Part shown: positions 41,206 through 53,383 of the stretch, piece after piece | How positions within the stretch are numbered: position 1 is the first letter of the stretch | Layout: each line of letters starts with the position of its first letter | Source: Xestospongia bergquistia | Lineage: Eukaryota; Porifera; Demospongiae; Haplosclerida; Petrosiidae | NCBI GenBank assembly: GCA_963965975.1 | Contig: OZ014415.1 | Coordinates: forward strand, 8,657,057 to 8,721,056 | Direction of reading: 5' to 3' | Length of the DNA stretch: 64,000 nucleotides | The notes under the pieces: generated by a model | Databases searched by the model: none | What the model saw: only the letters and a program-made list of their open reading frames with translations | What the model was told of the DNA's origin: nothing | Program-made: the position numbers and the translations under genes

Positions 41206-42588
41206 AATATACTTCTATTATTTATAATTGATGGCAATCCTCACTTATTTATTTTGCATTTATATTATTAGACAGAGTATTACAGATTATAATTATCGAT
41301 TAATAATAATTATTCATGACACGTTATTAACCACACCTCTTACTAAAAGTTGCAAAACCACACCAAAACCAAGATATGATGTCACTATATTATCATTTAA
41401 ATAACTATATAATGTAGTTATTATCTCTTGAAAGGGAATTATAATATTTAGCAATAGTCCTAATTATTAATTTTAATTAATTTATTTAGTAAAATAGAGT
41501 TCTAATTGTGCATAGAGAGCAGCTTGTAAGGAAATTATTTCTCTCTTCAAGACTATTATTTATAATTGATGACAATCCTCACTTATTTATTTTGCATTTA
41601 TATTATTAGACAGAGTATTACAGATTATAATTATCGATTAATAATAATTATTCACAACACGTTATTAACCACACCTCTTACTAAAAGTTACAAAACCACA
41701 CCCATAATAATTATTTGTAATTTGACACCACGTGGTGCCGAGTGACTAGTGTTTTGTGCACCGGTTGACACCAGATAGACACACCTCTTACTAAAAGTTA
41801 CAAAACCACACCCATAATAATTATTTGTAATTTGACACCACGTGGTGCCGAGTGACCAGTGTTTTGTGCACTGGTTGACACCAGATAGCCACGATGGAGT
41901 ATCCGACTAGGTGTCTGGCCAGCACCTCGAAGGGTCGAAGTCGGGGATCGGCTGGCCACCGGTTCTAGTGTTATCGGCTCCTTGCGACGGGAATGTGTAG
42001 GACAAGTTCACGATCTGTAATTGCGTGGATGTATGCCTTGATTCCCCTAGCCTGGAGTTTTGTCTTTTTTTTTAATTTTTTAAAAATCTATTCTCTTTAT
42101 TCTTGTGGTATTTTTTGTATTTTTTAACTATAAACAAAATCCACCAAACCAAAGATTAAATTAATGAAGTTAAAAAATAATTAATATTTTATATTTTATA
42201 ATTTTTTTTGAAAATATGCAACAATTGACAGAGTGTTCAATAAGATAGAACAATTGGAGTGCTATTAAACTGAAATAATGTGACAATTATTAGTTGTCCA
42301 CAATATGCGATCATATTCTAATGGAGTTGTTGTATAACAATTGTTAATTAATGATATTAAGATATAATGTCACTATATTATCATTTAAGTAACTATATAA
42401 TGTAGTTATTATCTTTTGAAAGGGAATTATAATATTTAGCAATAGTCTCTTGTAAGCTTCTAATTATTATTAATTTTAATTAATTTATTATAGTGAAATA
42501 GAGTTCTAATTGTGCGTACAGAGCAGCTTGTAAGGAAATTATTTCTCTCTTCAAGACTGAAGACTCTAATTGACAGTAATTGTACAAT
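41206..42588. repeat. Nested duplications in the GIPC-EIF2B2 intergenic region
   Basis: A block of about 350 bp (41213-41560) starting TTATTTATAATTGATGGCAA is repeated. Its first half reappears at 41562-41705. Its second half (CACTATATTATCATTTAA...TCTCTTCAAGACT) reappears at 42369-42558. About 650 bp of unrelated sequence separates the two halves of the second copy. Thus a tandem duplication was followed by an insertion (about 41706-42360). Inside the insertion, a 110-bp segment beginning ACACCTCTTACTAAAAGTTA is itself duplicated (41671 and 41781). Confidence 0.85.
41715..42080 (+). mobile_element. Candidate tRNA-derived SINE-like insertion
   Basis: A GC-rich stretch inside the insertion differs sharply from its AT-rich surroundings. 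GGTGCCGAGTGACCAGTG (near 41850) resembles a pol III A box, and GGGTCGAAGTCGGGG (near 41932) resembles a B box about 80 bases downstream. The element ends in a T/A-rich tail after GCCTGGAGTTTTGTC (about 42065). No coding potential was found. Identity as a SINE is an inference from these weak box matches. It could instead be another non-autonomous element. Confidence 0.35.
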
Positions 42589-44421
42589 ATGGCAGAAGAA
42601 GTGGAACAAAATGTACAGAAATTTATTACTAATTTAACTCAAACAAAGTGAGTTCAATGAATAGAGGAACATAAACTATATTCTCTCTCTCCCTCTAGTC
42701 GGTTGCATAGTTCTTATGAAGTAGCACGCCAGACAGTTCTATTGTTGAGAGATTTAGTATCAAAAACCAAATGGTCCAATCCAAGGTACACACTCCTTAT
42801 AAAATTACTCAATTAACTAATTAGTGTTGCTATGGTAACAGAGAATTAATAGAACGGCTACGGGTTTATGGGAAAAGAATTATTGATACTCAACCAGGAG
42901 GTAGTTCCTTTATAATTATTTATTAAATATTTTATTTTATTATAATGTAGAGAGTGCTGTTGGTAATATGGTCAGAAGAGGTATGCAATTAAATAAAGAA
43001 ATATTATTGTTTTATTTTGTTTAGTATTGAAAATTATCCGAGAAGAATTTGCAAGGTAAGTTCTAATTAGTGCCTATTTTATCCTATTGATAATGCAGAT
43101 GTTCAAGAGGATCAGAAAACTTCGACTTCAACGATTCACTTCATGTAAGGGACAATGGACTAATAGTTATTAATAGTTATTAATATCACGGTTTTTCAGA
43201 CAATGTTAAAAGGGGGTGGTGACAATGATGATTTATCCAAATCTGTTCCTAATTTAAAAGTAAGGATGTTGATATAAGTGGATTAATAATGACCTTCCTC
43301 TCTTGTCTCTAGGGTGCTGTAATTGAAGCTATCCATGAATTACTGGTAGAAATTGAAGAAAGGTAATTATACCCAATTGCCCCTCAATAAATGTCTAATT
43401 AATGAGCACCACCTGTCTTGTAATAACCACCTAACCCCTCCTCCTTTAGCGCTACTAATATTGCTGCTCAAGCATTAGACCATATTCATTCTAATGAAGT
43501 AATTATGACAACAGGACATTCAAAGACTGTTGAAGCTTTCCTCAAAGGAGCTGCAAGAAAGAGAAAGTTTCAAGTTATAGTCACTGAAGCTGCACCATCC
43601 TATCAAGTAAAGCCACACCCATTTATTAAGGCAAGCCACACCTTCTTAATATAGGGTCAGCAACTTGCTCGTAATCTTGCTGAGGCAGCAATAGAGACAA
43701 CGTTAGTAACTGATTCTGCTGTTTTTGCTTTAATGTCACGAGTTAATAAAGTAATGTTCCTTTAATATTAATATTTAATGATAATTATTAATTGTTATTG
43801 CAGGTAATCATAGGTACACACACTGTTATGGCTGATGGAGGGTAAGTAATTAATGAATAGATAGGACAAAGGAACAGATGATAGACAAAAAACTAAGTCA
43901 TATGAATTTTTTTCTATTTAAGTTTAAAGGCACTCAATGGTGCTCATTGTATTGCACTAGCTGCTAATCATCACTCTGTACCAGTAAGTAATCCTTCTAA
44001 ATAATCCATATATCTATCTATGTGTATTATATATTCATTATGTAGGTAATAGTTTGTGCTGCAATGTTCAAATTTTCTCCCAAATACTTGTGTGCTTATG
44101 ATCAGGTGAGTAAGTACCTGTAATTAGCTCTTCAATAATATAATTAAATAGGACACATTCAATAAGATAGTAGCCCCTCATGATATCCTGAAATTTACTG
44201 AAGCAGATCTGATATCCAAAGTTCATGTTCAGAATCCAGTATTCGATTATGTACCACCTGATCTTATCAAACTATTCATTTCTAACATGTAAGTTTAAAT
44301 GTTTCTGGTACCTTTAATCTCTCTCTCCCCCTCCCTCCCTCCCTCTAGTGGTGGCAATGCTCCATCCTATGTATATAGACTTGTTAGTGAGCTCTATGAC
44401 ACAGACGATAATGATTTATAA
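42589..44421 (+). CDS. EIF2B2: Translation initiation factor eIF2B subunit beta
   Basis: eIF2B is the guanine nucleotide exchange factor for eIF2; beta belongs to its regulatory alpha/beta/delta core, which senses phosphorylated eIF2. ATG 42589 ([16 protein letters not shown]) begins about twelve short exons. Diagnostic stretches are [80 protein letters not shown], and the C-terminus [20 protein letters not shown] followed by [15 protein letters not shown]. The ending matches vertebrate beta and not alpha or delta. Its stop is 47 bp from the DSCC1 stop, convergent, so the two 3' UTRs must overlap. Confidence 0.97.
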
Positions 44422-44468
44422 TTAATATTTTCAATAAATGTCATTTTTATTGTATTAATTCAATGGAG

Positions 44469-44879
44469 TTACATTAAAGATAATCTTGCATTATACATTT
44501 TAACTCCTTGAGGATTAGTTGAGACACGACAAAACTTTAACAAGAGAGCATTTAACGACTGACCTGGAGACTCCATGCCTCTGTAACCAGAGAGAGAGTG
44601 TTATATCTCCAATCTTTATTGTCACTTACTTGATATAAGGCTCTAAGTCTTCGTATGTCCACTTTTCTTTAACTCGAAATAACTTAGTAAATCTAAGAGA
44701 CATCATTGTATAATAAATAATATCACACACTACCTAGCTGTAGGATCATCTGGTAGAGATGATGCTGGAAAGTGCCAAATAACTGGTGGTACTGACTGCA
44801 TGTCTGTTAGTGCTAAACCCTATATTTTATTGATGTAATAATATTCATATTACAAATTTATAATGACATCAAAAAGCAA

Positions 44880-44918
<39 letters not shown>

Positions 44919-44952
44919 TCTCTCTCCCTCTCTCTCTCTCTCTCCCTCCCTC

Positions 44953-45015
<63 letters not shown>

Positions 45016-45457
45016 ATCTCTCCATTATACCAATAATACAGGTACAAATTGTAAATTACTTTAAGTTGATGTAATCCAGTTGTCATACCAATTGGAACTG
45101 ACTCTTGCCATGAGTCCAAAAATTCCTGATAGTTAAACTGAAATCATTAAAATTTGTAAGATTGTGCACACAATAAATATAACATACTTTTCCAGCTGGT
45201 CTTAAGAGTAACTCACCATAAAACTGACATACTTTATCCTCCAATAATTCATACCTAATGTCACCTTCTTCTCCACAATGCTTAATTCCATAACATTTTA
45301 GACAATGCTCTAATGCAAAGGATGGCTCCAAGTCTTTGAGTTTTTCACAGCACTTCTCAAATGGAACAGACTTCCATGACCAATCTTCTTCCTCTATCAG
45401 TGTTAAAATATGTTGAAATACTTGATCTCTGTAATCAAGATCAAATATTCTCCAATA

Positions 45458-45491
<34 letters not shown>

Positions 45492-46783
45492 GAGGGAGGA
45501 GGAGGGCAGGTAAATAGTAAATTACCACAATGATAAATCTTACCATTGATCAAACAGGCTTGCAGTTTACATAATCCTTCTTGTAACTCAACTTCACTAG
45601 CTTGCACTGTATTTAACAAATCACTAAATGTATACTAAACAACAAATTAAATATAACAATAACAAATATCGTTAAACCTTGTTAACTTTCACATTCCTTT
45701 CAATCTCCATTGGTTCCTCCTCAAATTGCATTCTTTCTTCTAATTCTCCACAATATGGATTCTCGAGGAGGAGCTCTTTTAGTTTGACATATTTTGGTTG
45801 ACAATGACGCAGTTCAAAATATTTAAACACACAAGATGATACCTAACAATAAAGAAAATCACAACAAACAACTTTCATTTTCAACATACTTCTTTTGAAA
45901 GAAGAGTGTCATGATGATAATCTTCCAAGTCTGAAATTGAATTAAAAATGACACATTGGTATGGCTTAACTAAGACCTTTATCTTTAGGGTAATGCAATG
46001 AGGGGCAGAGAAGTAAGGAGTTGCTGGTGTGTGCTTGACGTAGTTCAAATGTTTTGTCACTAGTGCAAAGAACAGCTTCATCCTGTCGATCACCTCGTAT
46101 AACTAACCTATAAATGCAACAGAGGAATGTTCATTTACTAGTTTACTGAATAGCTAGTATATTAGTTTTTACATAAAGAGTTGGAAGATATGTTGAATGG
46201 TACAAAGTATTACTCTCTAGTTTATTCCTAGCCTGAGATATAACACTGAGTCAGCAGATCAGACTCATATTGGACAGAATGTAGAGATAAAAAGAGTACA
46301 AAGGACATCACTGATGAAGTCATGAGTGTCTTAATACCATCAAAGGAGTACATTTGTATGTACGTGTGTTTATATCCTTTAAAAGAGGATACTCTACATA
46401 CTATTTGTGTAATGTGCTTCATTGAATGAGTAGACCGTAACTTCAAGTCACAGACAATGATGACTTCATTTTAAACTAAGTCAACTACTGACCATTAACA
46501 CACTGTAGTAATATGGGTTCTAGCATGTGTGCCAATAATAAACATTAGATCATTGACTCTGAAATAAGTCTTACTTTCCTTCAGTTTTTAATGAGTTGAG
46601 TACATCTCCTGATAATTGTAGTAATTTATACTCATTACTATTAGGATGTGCACCAAAATAAAGGAGTTGTACTGGTAGGGACGAGGGAGGAAGACCAGCT
46701 GATTGAGCAGCAGCAGATACTTCCTCTGATGTTCTCTGAGGAGCAGGAACAATAGCCAGTTCTGATGTTGAGTAGTCATCCAT
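44469..46783 (-). CDS. DSCC1: Sister chromatid cohesion protein DCC1
   Basis: DCC1 with CTF8 and CTF18 forms an alternative PCNA loader needed for cohesion and replication checkpoint signalling. The start is at 46783 (MDDYSTSELAIVPAPQ). Exons joined on the minus strand give LVIRGDRQDEAVLCTSDKTF, ELRQAHTSNSLLLCPSLHYP, GYWRIFDLDYRDQVFQHILT, EHCLKCYGIKHCGEEGDIRY, SWQESVPIGMTTGLHQLK, RFTKLFRVKEKWTYEDLEPY and a final exon RGMESPGQSLNALLLKFCRV ending YNARLSLM at the stop 44469. These match vertebrate DSCC1 throughout, including the winged-helix C-terminus that binds CTF18 and polymerase epsilon. One intron carries a 130-bp (GA)n tract on the sense strand; another acceptor is built from (CA)n. Confidence 0.93.
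44881..45013. repeat. (CT)n microsatellite in a DSCC1 intron (GA on the sense strand)
   Basis: About 130 bases of (CT)n with a few CCCT and CTTT interruptions. Because DSCC1 is on the minus strand, its pre-mRNA carries (GA)n located after the donor that follows GLHQLK. Confidence 0.95.
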
Positions 46784-47267
46784 CTATTGAAAAACAATGT
46801 GATATTGCATATTATTAGTTTAGAGATAAAATCTTAACGAGTATGACCCTGTCATTAATGCTGTAATTATACAACTATCTATACATGTATGCAATAAATA
46901 AAATTGTATTGTGGGTAGTGTAGCTAGCCAAACGTCTGATAGTGAATTTGGCCACAACATAGCAACCACTGATATCAAATATAAAGCACTCATAATATAG
47001 ATGTGTATAGATGTGAGACAACAGGAAGATTTAATAATAATATTATTGCAAACTTAATAATTACAGAGAAACCTGTAAAGAACACAATTATACTAAAGGA
47101 CAGTTTAACAATATCAGTACTTGTTATATTTAGATCAGAGCTCAGGACAGTAAGATATATTCAGCAGATTTTACTTCTAGCTAGGAGAAGATAACCAGCT
47201 GGAGATATTTACTACTGACTATTATTGTAAGTATAAATTGTTTTTATAATCTTATGTTGCTAAAATA

Positions 47268-47300
<33 letters not shown>

Positions 47301-47661
47301 GAATTTTAAAAATGTATAGATAATCTTGTAGTAGTATGGAGTCTAGCCAAAGAATTCTTTATATAGTTATGATAGTAAATGTAATGTACTAAATATGATT
47401 CCATTGAGAGGTAAATATAATATGTTAAGTTATACGTCTCCATATATACTTATAAAATTAACTCTAGCTACTCTGATTCCATGTCCTATACTGCAAATAC
47501 TATATGTCTAGAGTACAGGGTTGGATTACAAAAAAGTAACATTTGTTTTTTTGTATGGCAAGATATTGCAGCTAAAATAAAAATAAAAAAAGAGGAAATT
47601 AAATTTAATTTTGACATACCAAGCTATATGATACTTCCTTGACAGGATATTACGTACAGAT
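46784..47661. other. Divergent intergenic region DSCC1 / DEPTOR
   Basis: 878 bp of AT-rich DNA. It includes a (TA)n run at about 47271-47300 and two long A/T-rich blocks, but no convincing coding exon. A 63-codon open frame at 47003-47194 has no recognisable content. Promoters of both genes should be here; no clear motifs were found. Confidence 0.5.
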
Positions 47662-50226
47662 ATGTCCGTAGTCTTCGGTGGTGTACGACGAAGTCTTCCT
47701 AGCAGTGATATTTTTCAGCCCAGTCACAGTTTTAGCAGTAATTCTTTAAAATCATTCAGAACACAAAGCGCTTCTCTCAACAGAGGCCAGTCCTTAACAC
47801 CGATTACTAACTATTCTACTCAACCACGAAGAATGACGAACACAGTGCGCGCTTCAAATATCTCGGCGATCTTAGCAGTAGGAGAGGAGTTGAGACAACT
47901 ACTTCATGCAGAAGACCCTCCTATAATAAAAGATAGGCGTTACCACTTGAAAGTCTATGAAAACTGTTTTGTGGGACACGAAATGGTAGATTGGTTGCTG
48001 AGAAAAGGAGAAGTGGAGAGCAGAGCAGAGGCAGTAGCCATGATGCAGAAATTATTAGAGAACGAAGTCATTCATCATGGTAAGTTATGAACCATCAACA
48101 CTTCTTATTGTTTATATAAGGCAAAAGCTTGTAGCTTTAAAAGTCAAATCTATTGTTTTAGTCAATAGGTGTTAGTTTAATCATTACTAGCAACGTGTGT
48201 GACATTTTTGCATTTAAAATTAAGACTATTTATTCAAATTTATTTAGTTCTCCATTGAGAGCAATGTTACTTAAATTTGTGCATTAATAATTTCTGTGTT
48301 ATCACCAATTATTGATCAAAGTACTATTTTTATCACCATAAATAGCAATTTTGTGTTTTGAAAGTGCCAACATGATTTAATAGGCATGACTAAACACAAC
48401 CAAATCTGTGATTCTGTTTACAATCACTTGTCATGATTTTTTGATATAATGCCCCTTACTTCCTTCTTTAAATGGATGCATGGATAAATGGACAGATGAA
48501 TAGATAAATGGATGTTTTGACTAGTATCCATTTAAAAAAAAACGCGTGTAGGTCAATAAAAATATTAATGTTAACAACATCCATTGTTTATTGTTGATCA
48601 TTTCTCTTCTAGTCTGTGATGATCATGAGTTTAAAGATGAGAAATTATTCTTTCGTTTTCGACGTGACGATAATACTTATGAGGAGCCTCCAGACGCTAT
48701 GATAGTTGCTAAGGGACAACGAATATATAGCAGGTAAATACCACAGGATATGATCTCATTGTCAAATATATATTGACACCTAGTACTACAAACTGTTAAC
48801 AAGGCACTAGTGTTAATAATCTAAATATTTTCTTAGCACTAATTAACACTAGAAATATGTGATAACTCATTATTTCATGACTGTTGCTAGGTTACGGACA
48901 GATGGCAGTAATCTTATACAAGATAGGAAATATCATTTACAGACTTTCAAACAATGTTTTATCGGACGAGAATTCATTGATTGGTTAATTACCAGGGGCG
49001 AGGTCGAGACAAGAGAAGAAGGAGTTGATCTTGGACGCCAGTTTATAGAAGCTGGAGTTTTTAGACACGGTAAGATCATGTGATCTACTATGACATCACA
49101 TGATGTCATTCTGTTGCAGTGTGTGATGATCATCACTTCAAGGACGAATATTTGTTCTTCAGATTCAAAAATGACGACCCTCGAAAGAAGTCCTTTGGAA
49201 AAAGGGTTGGAGTAAGTCGAGGAAAGAAAGGCTCAATTATATCATCAGAAGATGGACACATTCATACACCAGAAAACCGACATTCTGGTGGTAGCTATAG
49301 TTCATCTAACACAAGTGATAACTTAGGGGTCAGTGGGACTCCACCTGATCCGGAAGACGAGTAAGTCCCTGTTAATTAAGTGTTAATAATTGACTATTTT
49401 CTCTCCTTAGATATATAGATATGCAGTCAGTAAATGATGATTCAGGATATATACAAATGCGACCGAGTCCTGAACCTACTAGTCTTCAACCACCAGCACC
49501 TCAAGGTATATATTTATAGTAAATAAAATAGATATCATTATGCTCACATGTCCATTGAATCTGTCTATTCATCCATTGAACTGTTCATTCATCCGTTGAA
49601 TCTGTTTATTCGTCCATTGAACTGTTCATTCATACAATAATTGTCTATTTAGTCATTGACTGTGTATGTCAATTGAACTAATTATTTATTCATTGATCTC
49701 ATTATATTTAGCTGCAAGACAACAAAGTGCTAATCACGTAACAATAGAAGAGTTACTGGATCCAAATGGACGCTTTGTTGAACATAGTATTAATGTAAGA
49801 ATAATGGACAATGGATGGATAGATAGACAAATGGATGGATGGATGGATGGACAGACTTAATTTTCCTATTTTTCAGGTTGTTAGTGATCCAGTCGGATAC
49901 GGTTTTGTTATCAGAGGATCTCGACCAGTTTATGTCCATACAGTTGATCCCAGTGGACCTGCAGCATCTGCTGGACTACAGGTGAGTAAAAAAGGGACAG
50001 TCCCATCGTTAAATAGTTCATTAAATTATTGTTATAGTATAAACTGTGTTATGGTTATTATAATATCATATTGTTTTTACTTCAGGTTCGTGAATATCTC
50101 CATTATGTTAATGGACAGGATGTATTAGATAAATCACACACTGATGTAGCACGTATCATTTTAATGGGATCAAGTACAGCATCCCTGGTTACATTTGTGG
50201 AGAAAGATCGATTACCATCAAATTAA
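47662..50226 (+). CDS. DEPTOR: DEP domain-containing mTOR-interacting protein (DEPTOR)
   Basis: DEPTOR binds mTOR through its PDZ domain and inhibits mTORC1/2. ATG 47662 (MSVVFGGVRRSLPSSD) leads to two DEP domains: RRYHLKVYENCFVGHEMVDW...HHVCDDHEFKDEKLFFRF, and RKYHLQTFKQCFIGREFIDW...RHVCDDHHFKDEYLFFRF. A Ser-rich linker and a C-terminal PDZ domain (PVGYGFVIRGSRPVYVHTVD, PSGPAASAGLQV) complete the DEP-DEP-PDZ order unique to DEPTOR. RQQSANHVTIEELLDPNGRF matches the linker segment before PDZ. Human DEPTOR is destroyed through a beta-TrCP degron SSGYFS in this linker; here the comparable site is DDSGYIQM, which keeps the DSG core but lacks the second Ser. It ends SN at 50226, 203 bp before the next same-strand gene. 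Confidence 0.92.
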
Positions 50227-50429
50227 CTGAAAATAATTTATATTTTATAGATTTGTTATTTGTTGTCATGGATTTATCATTATCAGCATCACCAACTTAT
50301 ACGATATTTGCAATCGCCCCTTTAATTAATTAATTAATAATACAACCTAATAATAATGAATAATGATTAATAACCAAAGTTTGGGCGTGGTCATGTTTAA
50401 ACAGAGTTGGGTGGGGCTCGTCTGCAGTA

Positions 50430-51980
50430 ATGGATCTTTCAGGTTCAGGATTCTCTGTTAACTCACCTATCTCTTGTTCTCCTACTTGTGTTCCTTCATA
50501 TGAAGGCAATAATGAATTACCAACTCTAATTATAGCTCTTCTCTGCAGTATTATAGGAATATCATTAATTATAATCTGTATGGTTTTGATTGCTTGCTTG
50601 TTGAGGAAGGTTTTTGACCGACCGCTGGCAACAAGGTCAAAAAAGAGAAGGAGACCTTCACATAAATATGATGATGTTGATTATTCTAATACAGTTCATA
50701 ATCCTTTATATCAAGGTACCCTTTTGTTGCCGAAACAAATGAGTCGTGCACATATTACCAATAGTGATGTGTCTACCCAAGAAAAAAAGTCCAGAAAAAT
50801 ATCACATCAAGATCTCACTTCTTTCTCACCAAAACAACGACTACAAATGCTCGAGTTCCCTCACTCAAACATATGTCTACTAGGAGAAATGTATGAATCC
50901 AACTTTGGTAAAGTGTATCGAGGGGAAGCATTGAGGCTGACAGAGATAGAGACTTCTACTGCAGTATGGATAAAAAGTTTAAAGGAAGGTGCTGATGAAA
51001 AGTTGCTAGAAACTTTTAACATGGAGTTATTTTTAGTTTCCGGATTTAATCACCCCAATATTTTACAGATACTAGCTGCCTCCACTCTTGAAGAACCACG
51101 CTATATTGTGTATGAATATTTGGAGTTTGGTAGCTTAAAAGATTTCTTGCAGTCTACAGCAGCAGTATGGTTAGATATGGAAGTTGAGAGTGCATTAGCA
51201 AGTGTTACTGATCTGGAAACGAATACCATCGCTTCATCACATGTACAACAGTTAGTGGGGACTGAAGAACTAGTGGCTATTGCTGTGCAAGTAGCTGAAG
51301 GAATGGAATATTTAGCAAAGAAAGGATTTATCCATAAAGATTTAGCTGCAAGGAATTGTCAGGTAAAATGCAATGGGAGTCATTATGTTGATATGATGGA
51401 GGGGTATCCCCATAATTACTGTACTGGGGATATCAATTGCAGTGTTATTGTTAAAGAATTAACAAAATAATATGCAAAATGTGTTTGTTTTCCTTTCAAA
51501 TTGCAGGTTGGTGAAGGACTGAGAGTGAAGATAGCAAACTTTGGTCTCAGTTATATACTTGAGTCTCAGGATTACTGCCAACTAGATAATGAGATTCTAA
51601 ATAAGTCAATGGTTCCGTTAAGATGGCTGTCTCCTGAAACATTACGTGATTCACAGTACTCCATGTTTTCTGATATCTGGTCTTATGGTGTATTGATTTG
51701 GGAAGTCTTTTCATTTGGTGCAGTGCCATACACTGGACTGAGTAATGTAGAGGTTGTTGAAGCAATTCTATCTGGTCAAGTTATGTCAAAACCAGAGCAC
51801 TGTCCAAAGAGTGTGTTTAAAATTATTCAACAATGCTGGGAAGGTATGCCAATCAAAAGGCCTAAGTTTGATAGTATAAAGAGACAATTGAGTAATTGTA
51901 TGAAGCCATTTGATTTGGAAACAGTGTCACGTCGATTTAGTACTTTTAAACCATCAACACCAGACTTATTAAGAAAATAA
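50430..51980 (+). CDS. ROR-like single-pass tyrosine pseudokinase with a tiny ectodomain
   Basis: Two exons (50430-51362, 51507-51980; 468 residues). The N-terminus is about 30 residues without a cleavable signal peptide, followed by a membrane helix (TLIIALLCSIIGISLIIICM) and a basic stop-transfer, so it is a reverse-signal-anchor topology. The juxtamembrane region holds a PTB-type NPLY motif. The kinase domain most resembles ROR/MuSK: GFIHKDLAARNC (HKD as in ROR), SDIWSYGVLIWEVFSFG and IIQQCWEGMPIKRPKF. The VAIK lysine (VWIKSLK) and the alphaC Glu are present, but the Gly loop is degenerate (YESNFGKVY, first two Gly lost) and DFG is NFG (KIANFGLS), so catalysis is doubtful. A poorly conserved insert (about 25 residues) precedes helix E. 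There are no Fz, kringle or Ig domains. Tight same-strand spacing to DEPTOR and the Rh gene. Confidence 0.85.
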
Positions 51981-52146
51981 ATTATATTTTCTCAATACAT
52001 AATAATATAATAATAATAATAACAATAATAATAATATAAATATAATAAAATAATATAAGATTAACGTGTAATTTTAATAAAATTTTGTGTAAACAGTTAA
52101 TAACTATACTCTCAAAAGTAGGAAGGGCTACCAACAACACGTGAAG

Positions 52147-52158
52147 TATATATAAAAA
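52147..52158 (+). promoter_or_regulatory. Candidate TATA box of the Rh gene
   Basis: TATATATAAAAA lies 30-40 bp before the ATG at 52188 and overlaps the upstream ATG at 52158. In a compact genome this supports a very short 5' UTR. It could also be a chance AT run. Confidence 0.4.
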
Positions 52159-52187
52159 TGCATAAAGGGTTTCGGTACAGTCGAGTA

Positions 52188-53326
52188 ATGGCCCTAACAA
52201 GGTTGGAGAAGCTTCTGTTTCCTGGTTTCCTCTTGCTTGTTGAGATCATTTTCTTCATTATTTATGGCCTGTTAGTCGAATATGATGAAGGAGGGTCACC
52301 AGGTCACGAGTATGAAGTAGCATTGTCGTTAGCTAACACCAGTGATGGTATAAATATCCAGAGAGCTCAAGATTATCTTCTCCAATTGCAGTCGACTAGA
52401 TCAACTACGAAATTGTATCCATGTGAGTAATAGTTGTAATTAATCATTATTACTTAATAGAGTAGGAGAGATTTAGTGCAATAAAATTGTAATTCTATTC
52501 AAAAATTTTTAAATGGTTGATATTAATGATGAATGACTAGTAGACACAAACTCGAGAGTATGTGTGCCTCTTAATTGGGAGGTGGGGCACTTACATCCAG
52601 CTGTTTTTATGTCATTTACATTTGTTCAAGTAGGCAATGTCTATTTTTACTACAAAATTTGTTGCTAAGACATTATAAGCTAATGACTGACCTCATGTGC
52701 TATATATCAAAACATTTGGGAGTCTAGAATGAGACTAAACTATTGAATATACTGAAATATAATACAACCAAAACAGTGAAACTGTTTTATTTAAAGATAT
52801 ATTATTCTCTCTGTTTGACTTAATTATCAGGTGAAAACAAACAGTTATTACTAGTTATTAATTATTACTATATAACCAAAATGATTTTCTTGTCTTTTAG
52901 TTTTTCAAGATGTTCACGTTATGATCTTCATTGGTTTCGGTTTTCTCATGACATTCCTACGTCGCTATGGTTTCAGTAGCGTAGCATACAATATGATGTT
53001 GGCTGCCTTTGCGATCCAGTGGTCCACTATCACCCTCGGTATGTTAGGGTTTATTGGACAAGCTCAAGATGGTGCGACACAATTTCGTATTAGTGTCGGA
53101 TTAGAAAGGTAACCTTTGAAGTGTATGTCATTTTCATGTTTATATAAAGTGTCAATATGTATTACTCTATGTTTAGCATAGCTATCAAAACATTTCCCAC
53201 ATTTACTAGTAATATATTGTTTATGTATCACTTGCAGTGTAGCAATAATATATGACAATAATTTAACAGTATAAACATTTTCAAGACATAATATGACAAT
53301 AATGAATATTTTCAAGGATTTCTCTG

Positions 53327-53383
<57 letters not shown>

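Noticed and set aside
47003-47194. 63-codon open frame upstream of DEPTOR
   Set aside because: No recognisable content, no splice support, AT-rich composition like the surrounding intergenic DNA.
50226-52188. Operon-like cluster DEPTOR - pseudokinase - Rh with gaps of about 200 bp
   Set aside because: Short same-strand gaps fit a compact genome; a candidate TATA box precedes the Rh gene, and no spliced-leader evidence is visible.
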